Positions 56,281-64,000 of a stretch of DNA of 64,000 bases are shown here, one piece after another. The first letter of the stretch is position 1; each line of letters begins with the position of its first letter. The translations under genes and the position numbers were made by a program. The notes below the pieces were generated by a model, which ran no database searches, was not told where the DNA came from, and saw only the letters and a list, made by a program, of their open reading frames with translations. Source of the stretch: Pseudomonas gregormendelii (GTDB lineage: Bacteria > Pseudomonadota > Gammaproteobacteria > Pseudomonadales > Pseudomonadaceae); contig NZ_JADEVO010000001.1 of assembly GCF_017114825.1 (NCBI RefSeq), positions 1-64,000 on the forward strand. Direction: 5' to 3'.

Positions 56281-56559
56281 ATGTCGCTGCATTTGATGAC
56301 GCTGTTTATCGCCCATCCCGCCAAGTTGATCAACCTGCTGGCCCTGCTGCTCGCCTTCCCGGGCAGCTGGCTGCTGCATGCCACCCGTCGCCGCGAGCAG
56401 CGCGCACTGGCCAGTATCGAGGCCCAGCGCCAGAGCCGGCCAAGCGTGGAGCCGACCCTGGATTGGGCGACCTTGCGCATGAACCGGTTTTTCTATCGCT
56501 TTGGTTTTGCGTGCCTGGCGCTGGCGCTGGTCGTGTCGTGGGTCAGCACGCAGTTTTGA
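56281..56559 (+). CDS. Small membrane protein of unknown function
   Basis: A 92-residue protein with two hydrophobic helices (about 16-33 LINLLALLLAFPGSWLL and 74-88) joined by a basic, Gln-rich linker (RREQRALASIEAQRQSR). This topology puts the linker in the cytoplasm. GAGG lies 6 bases before the ATG at 56281. Function unknown; the pattern recurs in pseudomonads. Confidence 0.72.
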   Translation: MSLHLMTLFIAHPAKLINLLALLLAFPGSWLLHATRRREQRALASIEAQRQSRPSVEPTLDWATLRMNRFFYRFGFACLALALVVSWVSTQF

Positions 56560-56571
56560 ACCTCTAAAAGA

Positions 56572-56594
56572 AGATCGCAGCCTGCGGCAGCTCC
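56572..56594. repeat. Single REP element (family 1)
   Basis: AGATCGCAGCCTGCGGCAGC matches one arm of the family 1 REP pairs. No inverted partner lies within the gap between the converging genes, so it is a solo copy. Confidence 0.75.
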
Positions 56595-56597
56595 GGC

Positions 56598-57761
56598 CTA
56601 TAGGGGCAATCCGGCCTTGACCCGATACTGATTACGCACCGGCGTCGCATACTGCTGGATGAGGTATGGACGATGTTCCGCAGGGCATTCGTCCAGGCGC
56701 CGCTGCCACTCCTCCTGAGCCTTGGCCAACTCATCCGCCGCAAATACCTTGGCCGCGTCTGGCACCTGCAGTTGCGGATCCGCGTCCTGCCATTGGGCGT
56801 AGGCCAGGTAATGCACCGGAAACAGCCGATACCCCCCGAGAATCTGCTTGTCCATCTCGATCGCCAATTGCTTGGTGTCGTCGAAGACCTGGGTGATGGG
56901 CGCCGCAAAGTTCACATGCACTCGGCCCTTGTAGCCGGTGATTCCCTTGGCAATGCTGACATCATCCTCGCCCGGCACCTTGGTGTAGGTGCCAGTGGTG
57001 GCGCGTATGTACAGTTCGCGGGCCTTGGCCTGGTCGCAGGGATCGTATTCGTAGCTGATCGATACCGGAGTCAGGTTCAGAGACCGAATGACCTCGCCGA
57101 ACGGCTCGTCCTTGCGGCTCATATGAAACATTTTGAGGATCGCCGACTCGGTCCGGTCATCACCATCCTTGGCCCGACCTTCAGCCTGGGCGATCCAGAT
57201 CGAGGCGCAGTCGTTGCGGATCGAATGATTGATGTACGCCGAGAGCAACTGGTACGCCGCCATCTTTTCCCGGCGACCGGTGATCGAGCGATGCACGATG
57301 AAGCTCTTGTTCAGGCGCATCAGGTCGCTGACGAAGGGTTTCTGCAGCAGGTTGTCGCCAATCGCGATACGTGGGGTCGGCAGCCCCGCGTGGTATACGG
57401 CATAGTTGACGAAGGCCGGGTCCATCACGATATCGCGGTGGTTGGCGATGAACAGGTAGGCGCTGCCGGACTTGAATTGCTCGACGCCGCTGTAGGTGAC
57501 GCCGTCGGTAGCACGCTCAATGGTGTGGTCGACATAAACTTCGACTTTATCCTGCAGGCTTGCCACTGAATTCACGCCGGCGAACTCACGCCGCAACCGA
57601 TGAGCTATAAGAGGTTTAAGCGCCCAGCCAAGGGCTCCGGCAAAGCGCGGGAAGCGGAAGTGGGTGAGGATATCTAGCAACGCCTTGTCGCTGAGCAGCC
57701 GTGCCAGCACCGCCGGGACTTCGCTGTCGTCGTAAGGTCGGATGGTATCGAATTCGCCCAT
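56598..57761 (-). CDS. 1-acyl-sn-glycerol-3-phosphate acyltransferase-like protein
   Basis: A 387-residue protein with the PlsC acyltransferase HxxxxD motif in FIANHRDIVMDPAFV (about 107-121). It lacks clear membrane helices at the N-terminus. IWIAQAEGRAKDGDDRTE (about 187-204) corresponds to the glycerol-phosphate-binding EGxR-type block. It probably transfers an acyl chain to a phospholipid or other glycerol acceptor; the acceptor is uncertain. Start at the second of two adjacent ATGs (57761), since AGAGAG lies 4 bases before it. Confidence 0.83.
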   Translation of the reverse strand: MGEFDTIRPYDDSEVPAVLARLLSDKALLDILTHFRFPRFAGALGWALKPLIAHRLRREFAGVNSVASLQDKVEVYVDHTIERATDGVTYSGVEQFKSGSAYLFIANHRDIVMDPAFVNYAVYHAGLPTPRIAIGDNLLQKPFVSDLMRLNKSFIVHRSITGRREKMAAYQLLSAYINHSIRNDCASIWIAQAEGRAKDGDDRTESAILKMFHMSRKDEPFGEVIRSLNLTPVSISYEYDPCDQAKARELYIRATTGTYTKVPGEDDVSIAKGITGYKGRVHVNFAAPITQVFDDTKQLAIEMDKQILGGYRLFPVHYLAYAQWQDADPQLQVPDAAKVFAADELAKAQEEWQRRLDECPAEHRPYLIQQYATPVRNQYRVKAGLPL

Positions 57762-57900
57762 CATGCTCTCTTGTTGGAAACGGCTAGGGTAAGTAAAGGT
57801 TTTGATCAAACCAACGGGGCACGGTCTGAAAAATAGACAGACAAAAATAGCCCTGCAAATAGACCGGCGATTATACGCACAAGTCACCTGGGAGACCGCG

Positions 57901-58083
57901 ATGCTGGAAACCGAGCGCTACGAATGTCCATATTGTGGTGAGCAAGCCGAGGCTGTACTGGACTTGTCCGGTGGCGATCAGACGTATATCGAGGACTGTC
58001 CGGTGTGTTGTCGCCCGATAACCTTTGTACTGCAGACCGATGGTCAGGAATGGTTGCTGGAAGTCCATAGCGAAAACGAGTGA
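57901..58083 (+). CDS. CPXCG-motif cysteine-rich small protein
   Basis: A 60-residue protein with CPYCG (9-13) and CPVC (30-33), a zinc-ribbon of the CPXCG family. It likely binds one zinc ion; partner and role are unknown. The ATG at 57901 (MLETERYECPYCG) is the first before the motif, with GGGAGA about 8 bases upstream; the in-frame start at 57802 overlaps a non-coding leader. Confidence 0.82.
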   Translation: MLETERYECPYCGEQAEAVLDLSGGDQTYIEDCPVCCRPITFVLQTDGQEWLLEVHSENE

Positions 58084-58095
58084 AAGGGGCGTGAC

Positions 58096-58356
58096 ATGCA
58101 GCGGATCTACGAACCGGAAAACCTGATGGAAGGGGAGTTGCTGCAAGGCATGCTGGCCAGCGAGGGGATCGAGGCCCACCTGGTGGGGCGGGACCTGGTC
58201 GGAGGTACGGGAGAATTGCCCATCTACGGGTTGCTCGGGCTGTCGGTTGACAATGACCAGGCGGCCTACGCGCGTGAGCTGATCAGCGCTTACAATGCCG
58301 CGCTGCCGCTGCCCGGGGATGAACCGGAGAGTTTCCCCGGCACGCTGGTCTGTTAG
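58096..58356 (+). CDS. DUF2007 putative signal-transducing protein
   Basis: An 86-residue protein of the DUF2007 family, recognised by the N-terminal MQRIYEPENLMEGELLQGML and GLLGLSVDNDQAAYARELI. The fold resembles the PII/ACT type of small ligand-binding domain; the ligand is unknown. It begins 12 bases after the CPXCG gene, so the pair is an operon that may include the SRAP gene after it. Confidence 0.83.
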   Translation: MQRIYEPENLMEGELLQGMLASEGIEAHLVGRDLVGGTGELPIYGLLGLSVDNDQAAYARELISAYNAALPLPGDEPESFPGTLVC

Positions 58357-58391
58357 GCTGGCGTTCGTTTGATCAAGAGTTGTGCTGCCCC

Positions 58392-59015
58392 ATGTGTGGA
58401 CGTTATGCCCTGTTTCGCTGGAACCCCGCCTTTGCGGCCCTGCCTGGTTTTCCCGCTGATCAGCAGGCCCAGTGGAACATATCCCCTACCGATTCGGTGC
58501 TGATGCTGCGCGCTGGCGCTGATGGCCAGCGCGAGTTGGCGCGCGCGCGCTGGGGGCTGACCCCGCCGTGGCTGACCGATCTTTCCCGCACGCCCGCGCA
58601 TGCCCGAGCTGAAACCGTGGCCGAACAACCCATGTTCCGCGAAGCCCTGCGCCTGCGCCGTTGCCTGTTGCCGGCCAACGGGTTCTACGAATGGCGCGGC
58701 ACCGCGCGCAAGCGTCCGTACTGGCTGACGCCGGGAGAGGGCGCGTCGCTGTTTTTCGCGGCAATCTGGGAGGCATATCCGGTGCAGGAGCAGGTGTGGT
58801 TGAGTACCGCGGTGATCACGCAGCCGGCCGCGAGCCAGCGTCGGCCATTGATTCTGGATGCCGCCGGGCAGCAAGCGTGGCTCGATCCAGAGACGCCGTT
58901 GCATGCCTTGCAGGCCCTGCTGGCGAGCGAGCCTGCGCCCTTGCGCGAGCGGGTGCTGGCCAACCTGATAAACGATCCAAAGCTCAATGGCCCGGAGTGT
59001 TTGACGCCGGGGTAG
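58392..59015 (+). CDS. SRAP (YedK/HMCES-like) domain protein with atypical active site
   Basis: A 207-residue SRAP protein. SRAP enzymes crosslink their Cys2 to abasic sites in single-stranded DNA. Cys2 (MCGRYALF) and the catalytic glutamate (NGFYEW, E100) are present. Two other usual residues are not: the NARxET motif reads HARAET (H70 for the Asn of E. coli N75), and the IHxRMPV block reads ASQRRPLIL, with no histidine. The protein is therefore a diverged or modified SRAP member. The start is the ATG at 58392; the frame's TTG at 58380 would put Cys2 out of place. Confidence 0.85.
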   Translation: MCGRYALFRWNPAFAALPGFPADQQAQWNISPTDSVLMLRAGADGQRELARARWGLTPPWLTDLSRTPAHARAETVAEQPMFREALRLRRCLLPANGFYEWRGTARKRPYWLTPGEGASLFFAAIWEAYPVQEQVWLSTAVITQPAASQRRPLILDAAGQQAWLDPETPLHALQALLASEPAPLRERVLANLINDPKLNGPECLTPG

Positions 59016-59144
59016 GCGCTGCCATGGGCAATTTTCGGCTCGGGTTCGGATCTTTTCCTCAAATGCGCGTCTGTATGTCTGTTGTATCTGGCGCCGATTT
59101 CATTCCGCGCCTAGGATACCGGCATGTTTTCAAGGAGCTTTTCG

Positions 59145-59963
59145 ATGAACAAGACATTGGTTTTGTGTGCACTGAGCGCAGGTCTGCTGCTCGCCGGTTG
59201 TCAGTCGGTCAACACCACCAGCGGTGGCGCGGTAGGTGTTGAGCGCAAGCAGTACATGTTCAGCATGCTGTCGACCGACGAGGTCAACCAGATGTATGCC
59301 CAGTCCTACCAGAAGACCGTCGGTGAAGCGACCACCCAGGGCGTCCTGGACAAAACCAGCAATGATGCCAAGCGCGTCCAGGCGATTGCCAGCCGGCTGA
59401 TCGCCCAGGCGCCGGTGTTCCGTCCTGATTCGGCGCAGTGGAAGTGGGAAGTCAATCTGATCAAGAGCGACGAACTCAACGCCAACTGCGGGCCGGGCGG
59501 CAAGATCATTTTCTACACCGGGCTGATCGACACGTTGAAGCTGACCGACGATGAAATCGCGGCGATCATGGGCCATGAAATCGCCCACGCCCTGCGCGAG
59601 CACGGGCGTGAAGCAATGTCCAAAGCCTATGGTATCGAGATGGCCAAGCAGGGCGCCGGTGCGCTGTTCGGCCTGGGCCAGGACAGCCTGGCGCTGGCGG
59701 ACACCGTGGCCAACTACGGCATGACCTTGCCTAACAGTCGCTCCAATGAAAACGAAGCGGACCTGATCGGCCTGGAACTGGCCGCCCGTGCCGGCTACAA
59801 CCCGAATGCAGCGATTACCCTGTGGAACAAGATGAGCAAGGTCTCGGAAGGTTCGCCGCCGGAGTTCATGAGCACTCACCCGGCTTCGACCAGCCGGATC
59901 GCTTCGCTGGAAGCAGCGATTCCGAAGGTGATGCCGCTCTACGAGAAAGCGCCGAAGTCTTGA
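59145..59963 (+). CDS. M48-family metallopeptidase lipoprotein
   Basis: A 272-residue lipoprotein (lipobox LLLAGC, Cys at about residue 19) with the zinc motif MGHEIAHALREHG (about 146-158), and a third ligand in NENEADLIGLELA. It resembles LoiP/YggG-type outer-membrane peptidases that degrade misfolded proteins. The ATG at 59145 has AAGGAG 8 bases upstream; the in-frame start at 59124 is ahead of that site. Confidence 0.9.
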   Translation: MNKTLVLCALSAGLLLAGCQSVNTTSGGAVGVERKQYMFSMLSTDEVNQMYAQSYQKTVGEATTQGVLDKTSNDAKRVQAIASRLIAQAPVFRPDSAQWKWEVNLIKSDELNANCGPGGKIIFYTGLIDTLKLTDDEIAAIMGHEIAHALREHGREAMSKAYGIEMAKQGAGALFGLGQDSLALADTVANYGMTLPNSRSNENEADLIGLELAARAGYNPNAAITLWNKMSKVSEGSPPEFMSTHPASTSRIASLEAAIPKVMPLYEKAPKS

Positions 59964-59990
59964 TAATCATGGGGTGATGCCGCTGACGCC

Positions 59991-60078
59991 TTCGCGGGCA
60001 AGCCCGCTCCCACAGGTCCCGTGGTGGCCACAATTTTGTGATCACCACCAACCCTGTGGGAGCGGGCTTGCCCGCGAT
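59991..60078. repeat. Inverted pair of REP elements (family 2)
   Basis: TTCGCGGGCAAGCCCGCTCC and the inverted TGTGGGAGCGGGCTTGCCCG frame a 36-base spacer between the converging M48 and Mn-exporter genes. Confidence 0.92.
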
Positions 60079-60108
60079 GAACGTTAACTCGTTCTAAGAC
60101 CTAGCGCG

Positions 60109-60693
60109 TCAAACCCACCCACTGCTCTGCATCGCCTTGTACACCGCAACGATCGCCAGGATGAAGAACGCCGAAGCCGCCAGGCGGCGAATCAGGGTCA
60201 ATGGCAGTTTTTCCGCGGCAAAGTTACCCGCCAGAACCACCGGCACGTTGGCAATCAACATGCCCAGGGTGGTACCAATGATTACCAGCCACAATTCCGG
60301 GTACTGTGCTGCGAGTATGACCGTGGCGATCTGGGTCTTGTCGCCAATCTCAGCGAGGAAGAACGCGATCAGCGTGGTCACGAACGGCCCGAACTTGCGT
60401 GCGGTGCTGGCTTCGTCGTCATCCATCTTGTCCGGCACCAGGGTCCACAGCGCAGTGGCGGCGAAGCTCGCGGCCAGGATCCAGTGCAGCATCGCATCCG
60501 AGAAGAAACTGCCGACCCATGCGCCCACTGCGCCGGCAGCCGCATGGTTGGCCAGGGTGGCAGCGACGATGCCGGCGATGATCGGCCAGGGCTTGCGGAA
60601 ACGCGCGGCGAGAATGAGGGCGAGCAGTTGCGTCTTGTCACCGATTTCGGCCAAGGCAACGATTGCGGTTGGAACGAGTAGAGAGTCCAGCAT
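60109..60693 (-). CDS. mneA: TMEM165/GDT1-family manganese exporter
   Basis: A 194-residue membrane protein with six helices in two inverted repeats, each carrying the family motif ExGDK(T/S): AEIGDKTQLLAL (about 15-26) and AEIGDKTQIATV. GDT1/MneA proteins export Mn2+ (or Ca2+). The Mn2+-sensing yybP-ykoY riboswitch directly upstream fits Mn2+ export and makes the prediction strong. The ATG at 60693 has TAGGA 9 bases upstream; the frame's in-frame start at 60723 lies inside the riboswitch leader. Confidence 0.93.
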   Translation of the reverse strand: MLDSLLVPTAIVALAEIGDKTQLLALILAARFRKPWPIIAGIVAATLANHAAAGAVGAWVGSFFSDAMLHWILAASFAATALWTLVPDKMDDDEASTARKFGPFVTTLIAFFLAEIGDKTQIATVILAAQYPELWLVIIGTTLGMLIANVPVVLAGNFAAEKLPLTLIRRLAASAFFILAIVAVYKAMQSSGWV

Positions 60694-60900
60694 CAGGGAT
60701 TTTCCTAAGGGGCGGGTCGACACGGCTATGACACGTACAGCCTCCCCGCCCCGGGTAAGGTGTTCGTGTCATAGGTCTTGTCAAACCCTGAGGTCCGTCT
60801 GTGCGGACCTCGAGGTCGCATACGCCATGGTCTGAGGACCAAGTATGTTGACGTATGCCGGACGAGCGTGGCGCTCGTGGGAGACTACTCCCCTAGGACG
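60694..60900 (-). promoter_or_regulatory. yybP-ykoY (Mn2+) riboswitch and leader of mneA
   Basis: On the minus strand the aptamer hallmarks appear in order: CTAGGGGAGTAG (60896-60885), then GGCATACGTCAACATACTTG (about 60861-60842). The aptamer spans roughly 60900-60795. A stem GAGGTCCG / CGGACCTC (60790-60811) follows, then a 10-bp inverted repeat CTATGACACG / CGTGTCATAG (60765-60774 with 60726-60735). A G-rich tract inside that loop can pair with CCCGCCCC (about 60709-60718) beside the ribosome site. In known members, Mn2+ binding turns the exporter gene on. Confidence 0.88.
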
Positions 60901-60903
60901 GAG

Positions 60904-60926
60904 CGGATTCTGCCTAGGCAAATCCG
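60904..60926 (-). terminator. Hairpin between rsmC and the riboswitch
   Basis: CGGATT-CTGCCTAGGCA-AATCCG is a hairpin 30 bases downstream of rsmC and just upstream of the aptamer. No T-run follows; it may end rsmC transcripts weakly. Confidence 0.4.
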
Positions 60927-60957
60927 AATGAGCAAGTTTCTTTTTGCAGAAAAGATT

Positions 60958-61956
60958 TCAGCCGCGCTTGGCGCGATAGATCCTGAAGCCCTGTCCTTCG
61001 GCCTTGATCGCACACACGCCAAGGTGCTCTTCGATCAGCGGCTGGTACTTCAGGAAGCTGTTGGCAACCAGGCGCAGTTCCCCGCCGTTTTTCAGATGTT
61101 TGGCTGCTTTTCGCAGCAAGTTCTCGGTGGCGAAGTAATCGGTATGCACGCCCACATGGAACGGCGGGTTGCTTAAAATCGCGCTCAAACCCATGGGTGC
61201 CGCGTCGATACCGTCACCGGTTATCACGTCTGCTTCAAGGCCGTTGGCGGCCAGCGTCAGGCGACTGCTGGCGGCCGCGAAGGCGTCCACGTCGAGCAGG
61301 GTCACCTGATTGTGCGGATAGCGGCGCTTGACCGCCGCCCCCAACACACCGGCACCGCAACCAAAATCCAGCAAATGACCGCTTGGCAACTTGTCGAGGT
61401 GCTCGAGCAGCAGCGCACTGCCGCGATCCAGGCGGCCGTGGCTGAACACCCCGGGCAGGCTGATGACGGTCAGCGGTCCTTCAGACAGGTCCAGCTCATA
61501 AGTCTGGGCCAGGCTTTCCAGGGATTTGGCCTGTGGCGCATCGGCGACGGTGACCAGCCACAGCTGGCAGTGGCGCGCGCTGTCGAGCTTGCGCGGTTTG
61601 CCAAAAGGGTTGAGTTGCTTGGCGGCGCCTTCGATGCCGCTGCGCTTCTCGCCCACCAGGTACAACTCGCGACCGGCCAGGCGCGAGGCCAGGGCGTTGA
61701 GAATGTAGTCGGTGAGGTCCTTGGATTTGGGCAGAAACACCACCGCTGTTTCGAACTCGCGCTCTGGCGCGGTCACCCCAAATTGGCTGCGCCCGGCGAA
61801 GCGGGCATCGAGGGCTGCTTGATCGCCAGCGTGCCAGCACCAGCCGTGGGCATCGGGCAGGCGTCCCAGCAGATCATCGGCGGGCAACCCGGCGAGCAAT
61901 ACCGAACCCTGGAATAACTCGGCCTGACGAAGCAGTACTTCACTGCGCGGATCCAT
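60958..61956 (-). CDS. rsmC: 16S rRNA m2G1207 methyltransferase
   Basis: A 332-residue enzyme that makes N2-methylguanine 1207 in 16S rRNA. It has two related halves; the C-terminal half is catalytic, with the SAM loop [15 protein letters not shown] (about 194-208) and the active-site [13 protein letters not shown] (about 260-272). GGGAG precedes the ATG at 61956 by 8 bases. It is transcribed in the same direction as hprA upstream and mneA downstream. Confidence 0.92.
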   Translation of the reverse strand: MDPRSEVLLRQAELFQGSVLLAGLPADDLLGRLPDAHGWCWHAGDQAALDARFAGRSQFGVTAPEREFETAVVFLPKSKDLTDYILNALASRLAGRELYLVGEKRSGIEGAAKQLNPFGKPRKLDSARHCQLWLVTVADAPQAKSLESLAQTYELDLSEGPLTVISLPGVFSHGRLDRGSALLLEHLDKLPSGHLLDFGCGAGVLGAAVKRRYPHNQVTLLDVDAFAAASSRLTLAANGLEADVITGDGIDAAPMGLSAILSNPPFHVGVHTDYFATENLLRKAAKHLKNGGELRLVANSFLKYQPLIEEHLGVCAIKAEGQGFRIYRAKRG

Positions 61957-61989
61957 AATCTGCTCCCTGGAAAAAAGTGCCGCAGTCTA

Positions 61990-62955
61990 TCAACTGACGA
62001 CACGCAGCGCTTTACCGCTGAAGTATCCCTGCGCATTTTCCGTGAGTTGGCCGACGATCCGCTGGCGCGCTTCACGACTGCCCCAGGCGTTGTGCGGGGT
62101 GACGATCAGGCGAGGGATGTCGTCGGCCAGCAGTGGATTGCCGGCGGTCGGTGGCTCTACGCTGAGCACGTCGGTGGCCGCGCCGCCGAGGTGGCCGTTG
62201 CGCAAAGCGTCGGCCAGCGCCTGCTCGTCAATCAGGCCACCTCGGGCCGTGTTCACTACAAATGCGCCCGGTTTCATCGAGGCCAGCTCCGGGGCTCCAA
62301 TGAAATGGCGGGTGTGTTCGTTCAGTGGGCAGTGCAGGGTCAGGGCGTCGATCTGCGGCAGCAGCTCTGCCAGCGGCAGTCGATCCGGCCTGGCTGGGCG
62401 CCCCGGTATCTGGCCCAGCAGCACGCGCATGCCGAATGCTTGCGCCAGCCGGGCGACGGCGCCACCCAGTTCGCCATGCCCCAGCAAGCCAAGGGTCTTG
62501 CCTTCCAGTTCGACGATCGGATAGTCCAGCAGGCAGAACTGTTTCGCCTGTTGCCAGCGTCCTTCGTCCACGGCTTTCTGGTAGTCGGCCAGGCGCGTTG
62601 CCAGGTTCAGCAGCAACATGATGGTGTGTTGCGCCACCGAGGGTGTGCCGTATCCCTGGCAGTTGCACACGGTGATGCCGTGGGCGCGCGCGGCCGCCAG
62701 ATCGACATTGTTGGTGCCGGTGGCGGCAATCAGGATCAGCTTCAGCCCGGGGCTCGCGGCGATTGCGGCTGCATCGATCACGGTTTTATTGCTGATGGCG
62801 ACAGTCGCGCCCTTGAGGCGCTCGATCACCTGGTCTGGCGTTGTCTGGGCGAACAGTTGCAAGTCGCTGAAGCAATCGCGCAACGGTGCCAGGTCGAGGT
62901 CGCCCAGGTCCAGGGAAGGATGGTCGAGGAAAACTGCGCGGTGAGTGTTCGTCAT
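61990..62955 (-). CDS. hprA: D-2-hydroxyacid dehydrogenase (hydroxypyruvate/glycerate type)
   Basis: About 321 residues. The NAD-binding loop is GLLGHGELGGAVARLAQAFG (about 149-168). Catalytic residues: Arg in NTARGGLIDE (about 236-245), Glu in DVLSVEPP and His in TPHNAWGS (about 287-294). The best guess is the hydroxypyruvate reductase HprA, but the related D-glycerate/glyoxylate enzymes are not excluded. I use the ATG at 62955, since AAAAGG lies 9 bases upstream and the preceding TTG overlaps it. Confidence 0.88.
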   Translation of the reverse strand: MTNTHRAVFLDHPSLDLGDLDLAPLRDCFSDLQLFAQTTPDQVIERLKGATVAISNKTVIDAAAIAASPGLKLILIAATGTNNVDLAAARAHGITVCNCQGYGTPSVAQHTIMLLLNLATRLADYQKAVDEGRWQQAKQFCLLDYPIVELEGKTLGLLGHGELGGAVARLAQAFGMRVLLGQIPGRPARPDRLPLAELLPQIDALTLHCPLNEHTRHFIGAPELASMKPGAFVVNTARGGLIDEQALADALRNGHLGGAATDVLSVEPPTAGNPLLADDIPRLIVTPHNAWGSREARQRIVGQLTENAQGYFSGKALRVVS

Positions 62956-63087
62956 CAACTGTACCTTTTGTGCATTGATCTGAAGGCGTAATCTGCCGAG
63001 CCTAACAGATGAAACAATCAGTTACTCATCGCAGGGCTGACCTATACGCCGCTGGATTTCGCCAGGCCTGCCACTAAGGATTTGCGC

Positions 63088-63717
63088 ATGTATTGGACAG
63101 AGTTCTTGACCGTTGCCCTCATTCACCTGCTCGCCGTGGCCAGCCCCGGCCCGGACTTTGCGGTGGTGGTGCGCGAAAGCGTGACCCACGGTCGTCGCGC
63201 CGGCACTTGGACTGCACTGGGGGTTGGCTCGGCGATATTCCTGCATGTGGGTTATTCGCTGCTGGGCATTGGGCTGATCGTGTCGCAATCGATCGTGCTG
63301 TTCAACGCCTTGAAATGGGCCGCTGCCGCGTACCTGCTGTACATCGGATTCAAGGCGCTGCGTGCGAAACCGGCCAAGCCGGTGACCGACGACCTGCACA
63401 AGGAAGCCGGTGAGCGCACTGCCCGTGGCGCCTTCACTTCGGGCTTTGTGACCAATGGTCTGAACCCGAAGGCCACGCTGTTCTTCCTGTCGCTGTTCAC
63501 GGTGGTGATCAACCCGCACACGCCGTTGTCGGTGCAGGCTGGCTACGGCGTCTATCTGGCGGTGGCCACGGCGATCTGGTTCTGCCTGGTGGCGATGCTG
63601 TTCAGCCAGCAGCGAGTGCGCGCCGGATTTGCGCGCATGGGCCACTGGTTCGATCGGACGATGGGCGCGGTGCTGATTGCCATCGGGGTGAAACTGGCGT
63701 TTACCGAAATGCATTGA
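63088..63717 (+). CDS. LysE/RhtB-family amino acid exporter
   Basis: A 209-residue membrane protein with six predicted helices. The LysE/RhtB hallmark PGPDFAVVVRESVTHGRRAG (about 21-40) and KATLFFLSLF lie at the family positions. It exports an amino acid or homoserine-lactone-like compound; the substrate is unknown. AAGGA lies 7 bases before the ATG at 63088. Confidence 0.88.
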   Translation: MYWTEFLTVALIHLLAVASPGPDFAVVVRESVTHGRRAGTWTALGVGSAIFLHVGYSLLGIGLIVSQSIVLFNALKWAAAAYLLYIGFKALRAKPAKPVTDDLHKEAGERTARGAFTSGFVTNGLNPKATLFFLSLFTVVINPHTPLSVQAGYGVYLAVATAIWFCLVAMLFSQQRVRAGFARMGHWFDRTMGAVLIAIGVKLAFTEMH

Positions 63718-63759
63718 AGGAACTGGGGAGCGCCGCGCCATCTTGTCGCGGCCAATCCG

Positions 63760-64000
63760 TCACCCGGGTTGATTCGACTGGCGCTGGCGGACGTAATCCA
63801 GAAACCCGTCCATGTCACTGCTGCACAGCACCCGTGACGCAGTCTTCACCTCTTCCATCGGCCAGTCCCACCAGGCAGATGCCAACAGTTCCTGGCGCAC
63901 GTCTTCCTCGAAGCGCCAGCGAATGTGCCGGCTGGGGTTGCCGCCAACGATCGCATAGGGTTCCACGTCACGGGTGACCACGGCCCCCGCGGCGACTACC
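63760..64000 (-). CDS. Hexapeptide-repeat acetyltransferase (CatB/Vat type), C-terminal part
   Basis: The visible part, about 80 residues, runs from the window edge to a stop at 63760. It has the end of a left-handed beta-helix (VVAAGAVVTRDVEPYAIVGG) followed by NPSRHIRWRFEEDV, the typical tail of xenobiotic/O-acetyltransferases of the CatB/VatD class. The N-terminal part lies outside the window, so neither substrate nor full length can be judged. Confidence 0.85.
   Translation of the reverse strand, partial: VVAAGAVVTRDVEPYAIVGGNPSRHIRWRFEEDVRQELLASAWWDWPMEEVKTASRVLCSSDMDGFLDYVRQRQSNQPG

Overview
The window looks like a chromosomal core region of a fluorescent-type Pseudomonas. Protein families, GC-rich codon use and gene order (holD-rimI, ychF-pth-rplY-prs-tRNA-ispE-lolB, hemA-prfA-prmC-moeB-murI, upp/uraA/hpt, mqo, rsmC-hprA) all fit that genus. 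Two families of short palindromic REP elements typical of the group punctuate the gene ends. There is no prophage, insertion sequence, plasmid module or CRISPR array. The assignment rests on recognition, not on a database search.

Layout. 1-3.9 kb: end of an rRNA operon (5S), then a split pqiA pair and a six-MCE-domain pqiB/letB-like lipid transport operon. 3.9-8.7 kb (minus): mksF-mksE-mksB condensin without mksG. 8.9-19.6 kb: holD-rimI, an acidic protein, beta-carbonic anhydrase, an unrecognised exported protein, AtoE-like and MHS transporters, a flavin-reductase-like protein, Ggt and an M14/DUF2817 peptidase. 19.7-28.9 kb: tRNA-Met, a chemoreceptor, a fosmidomycin-type efflux pump, then ychF, pth, rplY, prs, tRNA-Gln, ispE, lolB and a TPR lipoprotein, all minus strand. 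30.9-36.2 kb: hemA-prfA-prmC-moeB-murI and the lipid A deacylase pagL. 36.3-48.3 kb: a light and photo-oxidative stress region. 48.4-54.1 kb: uracil/purine salvage, small conserved genes and mqo. 54.8-64 kb: small conserved genes, acyltransferase, SRAP-like protein, M48 lipoprotein, an Mn exporter behind a yybP-ykoY riboswitch, rsmC, hprA, a LysE exporter and the C-terminus of a hexapeptide acetyltransferase.

The most interesting part is 36.6-46.2 kb. Nine minus-strand open frames (44683 down to 36655) overlap end to start without one intervening base: a TudS/DUF1722 protein (RudS-like tRNA 4-thiouridine desulfidase), a MerR/LitR-type regulator lacking the B12-binding residues, photolyase, a 26-codon frame, an SDR, a flavin amine oxidase, DUF1365, a cyclopropane-synthase-like methyltransferase (UfaM-like) and DUF2878. 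Upstream is a sigma70-like promoter bracketed by two TGTACA-N12-TGTACA palindromes, the spacing reported for light-responsive LitR/PplR regulators. A neighbouring operon (flavin oxidoreductase and a Trp-rich small protein) carries further TGTACA half-sites, and a TIGR01777 gene and ferrochelatase follow. My inference is one light-induced programme that repairs DNA, removes the near-UV target from tRNA and makes singlet-oxygen-quenching lipids.

Other points: an Mn riboswitch with two competing leader folds; a 737-base non-coding region upstream of mqo with phased repeats; a perfect DnaA box between mksFEB and holD; and an SRAP protein lacking two of the usual active-site residues.
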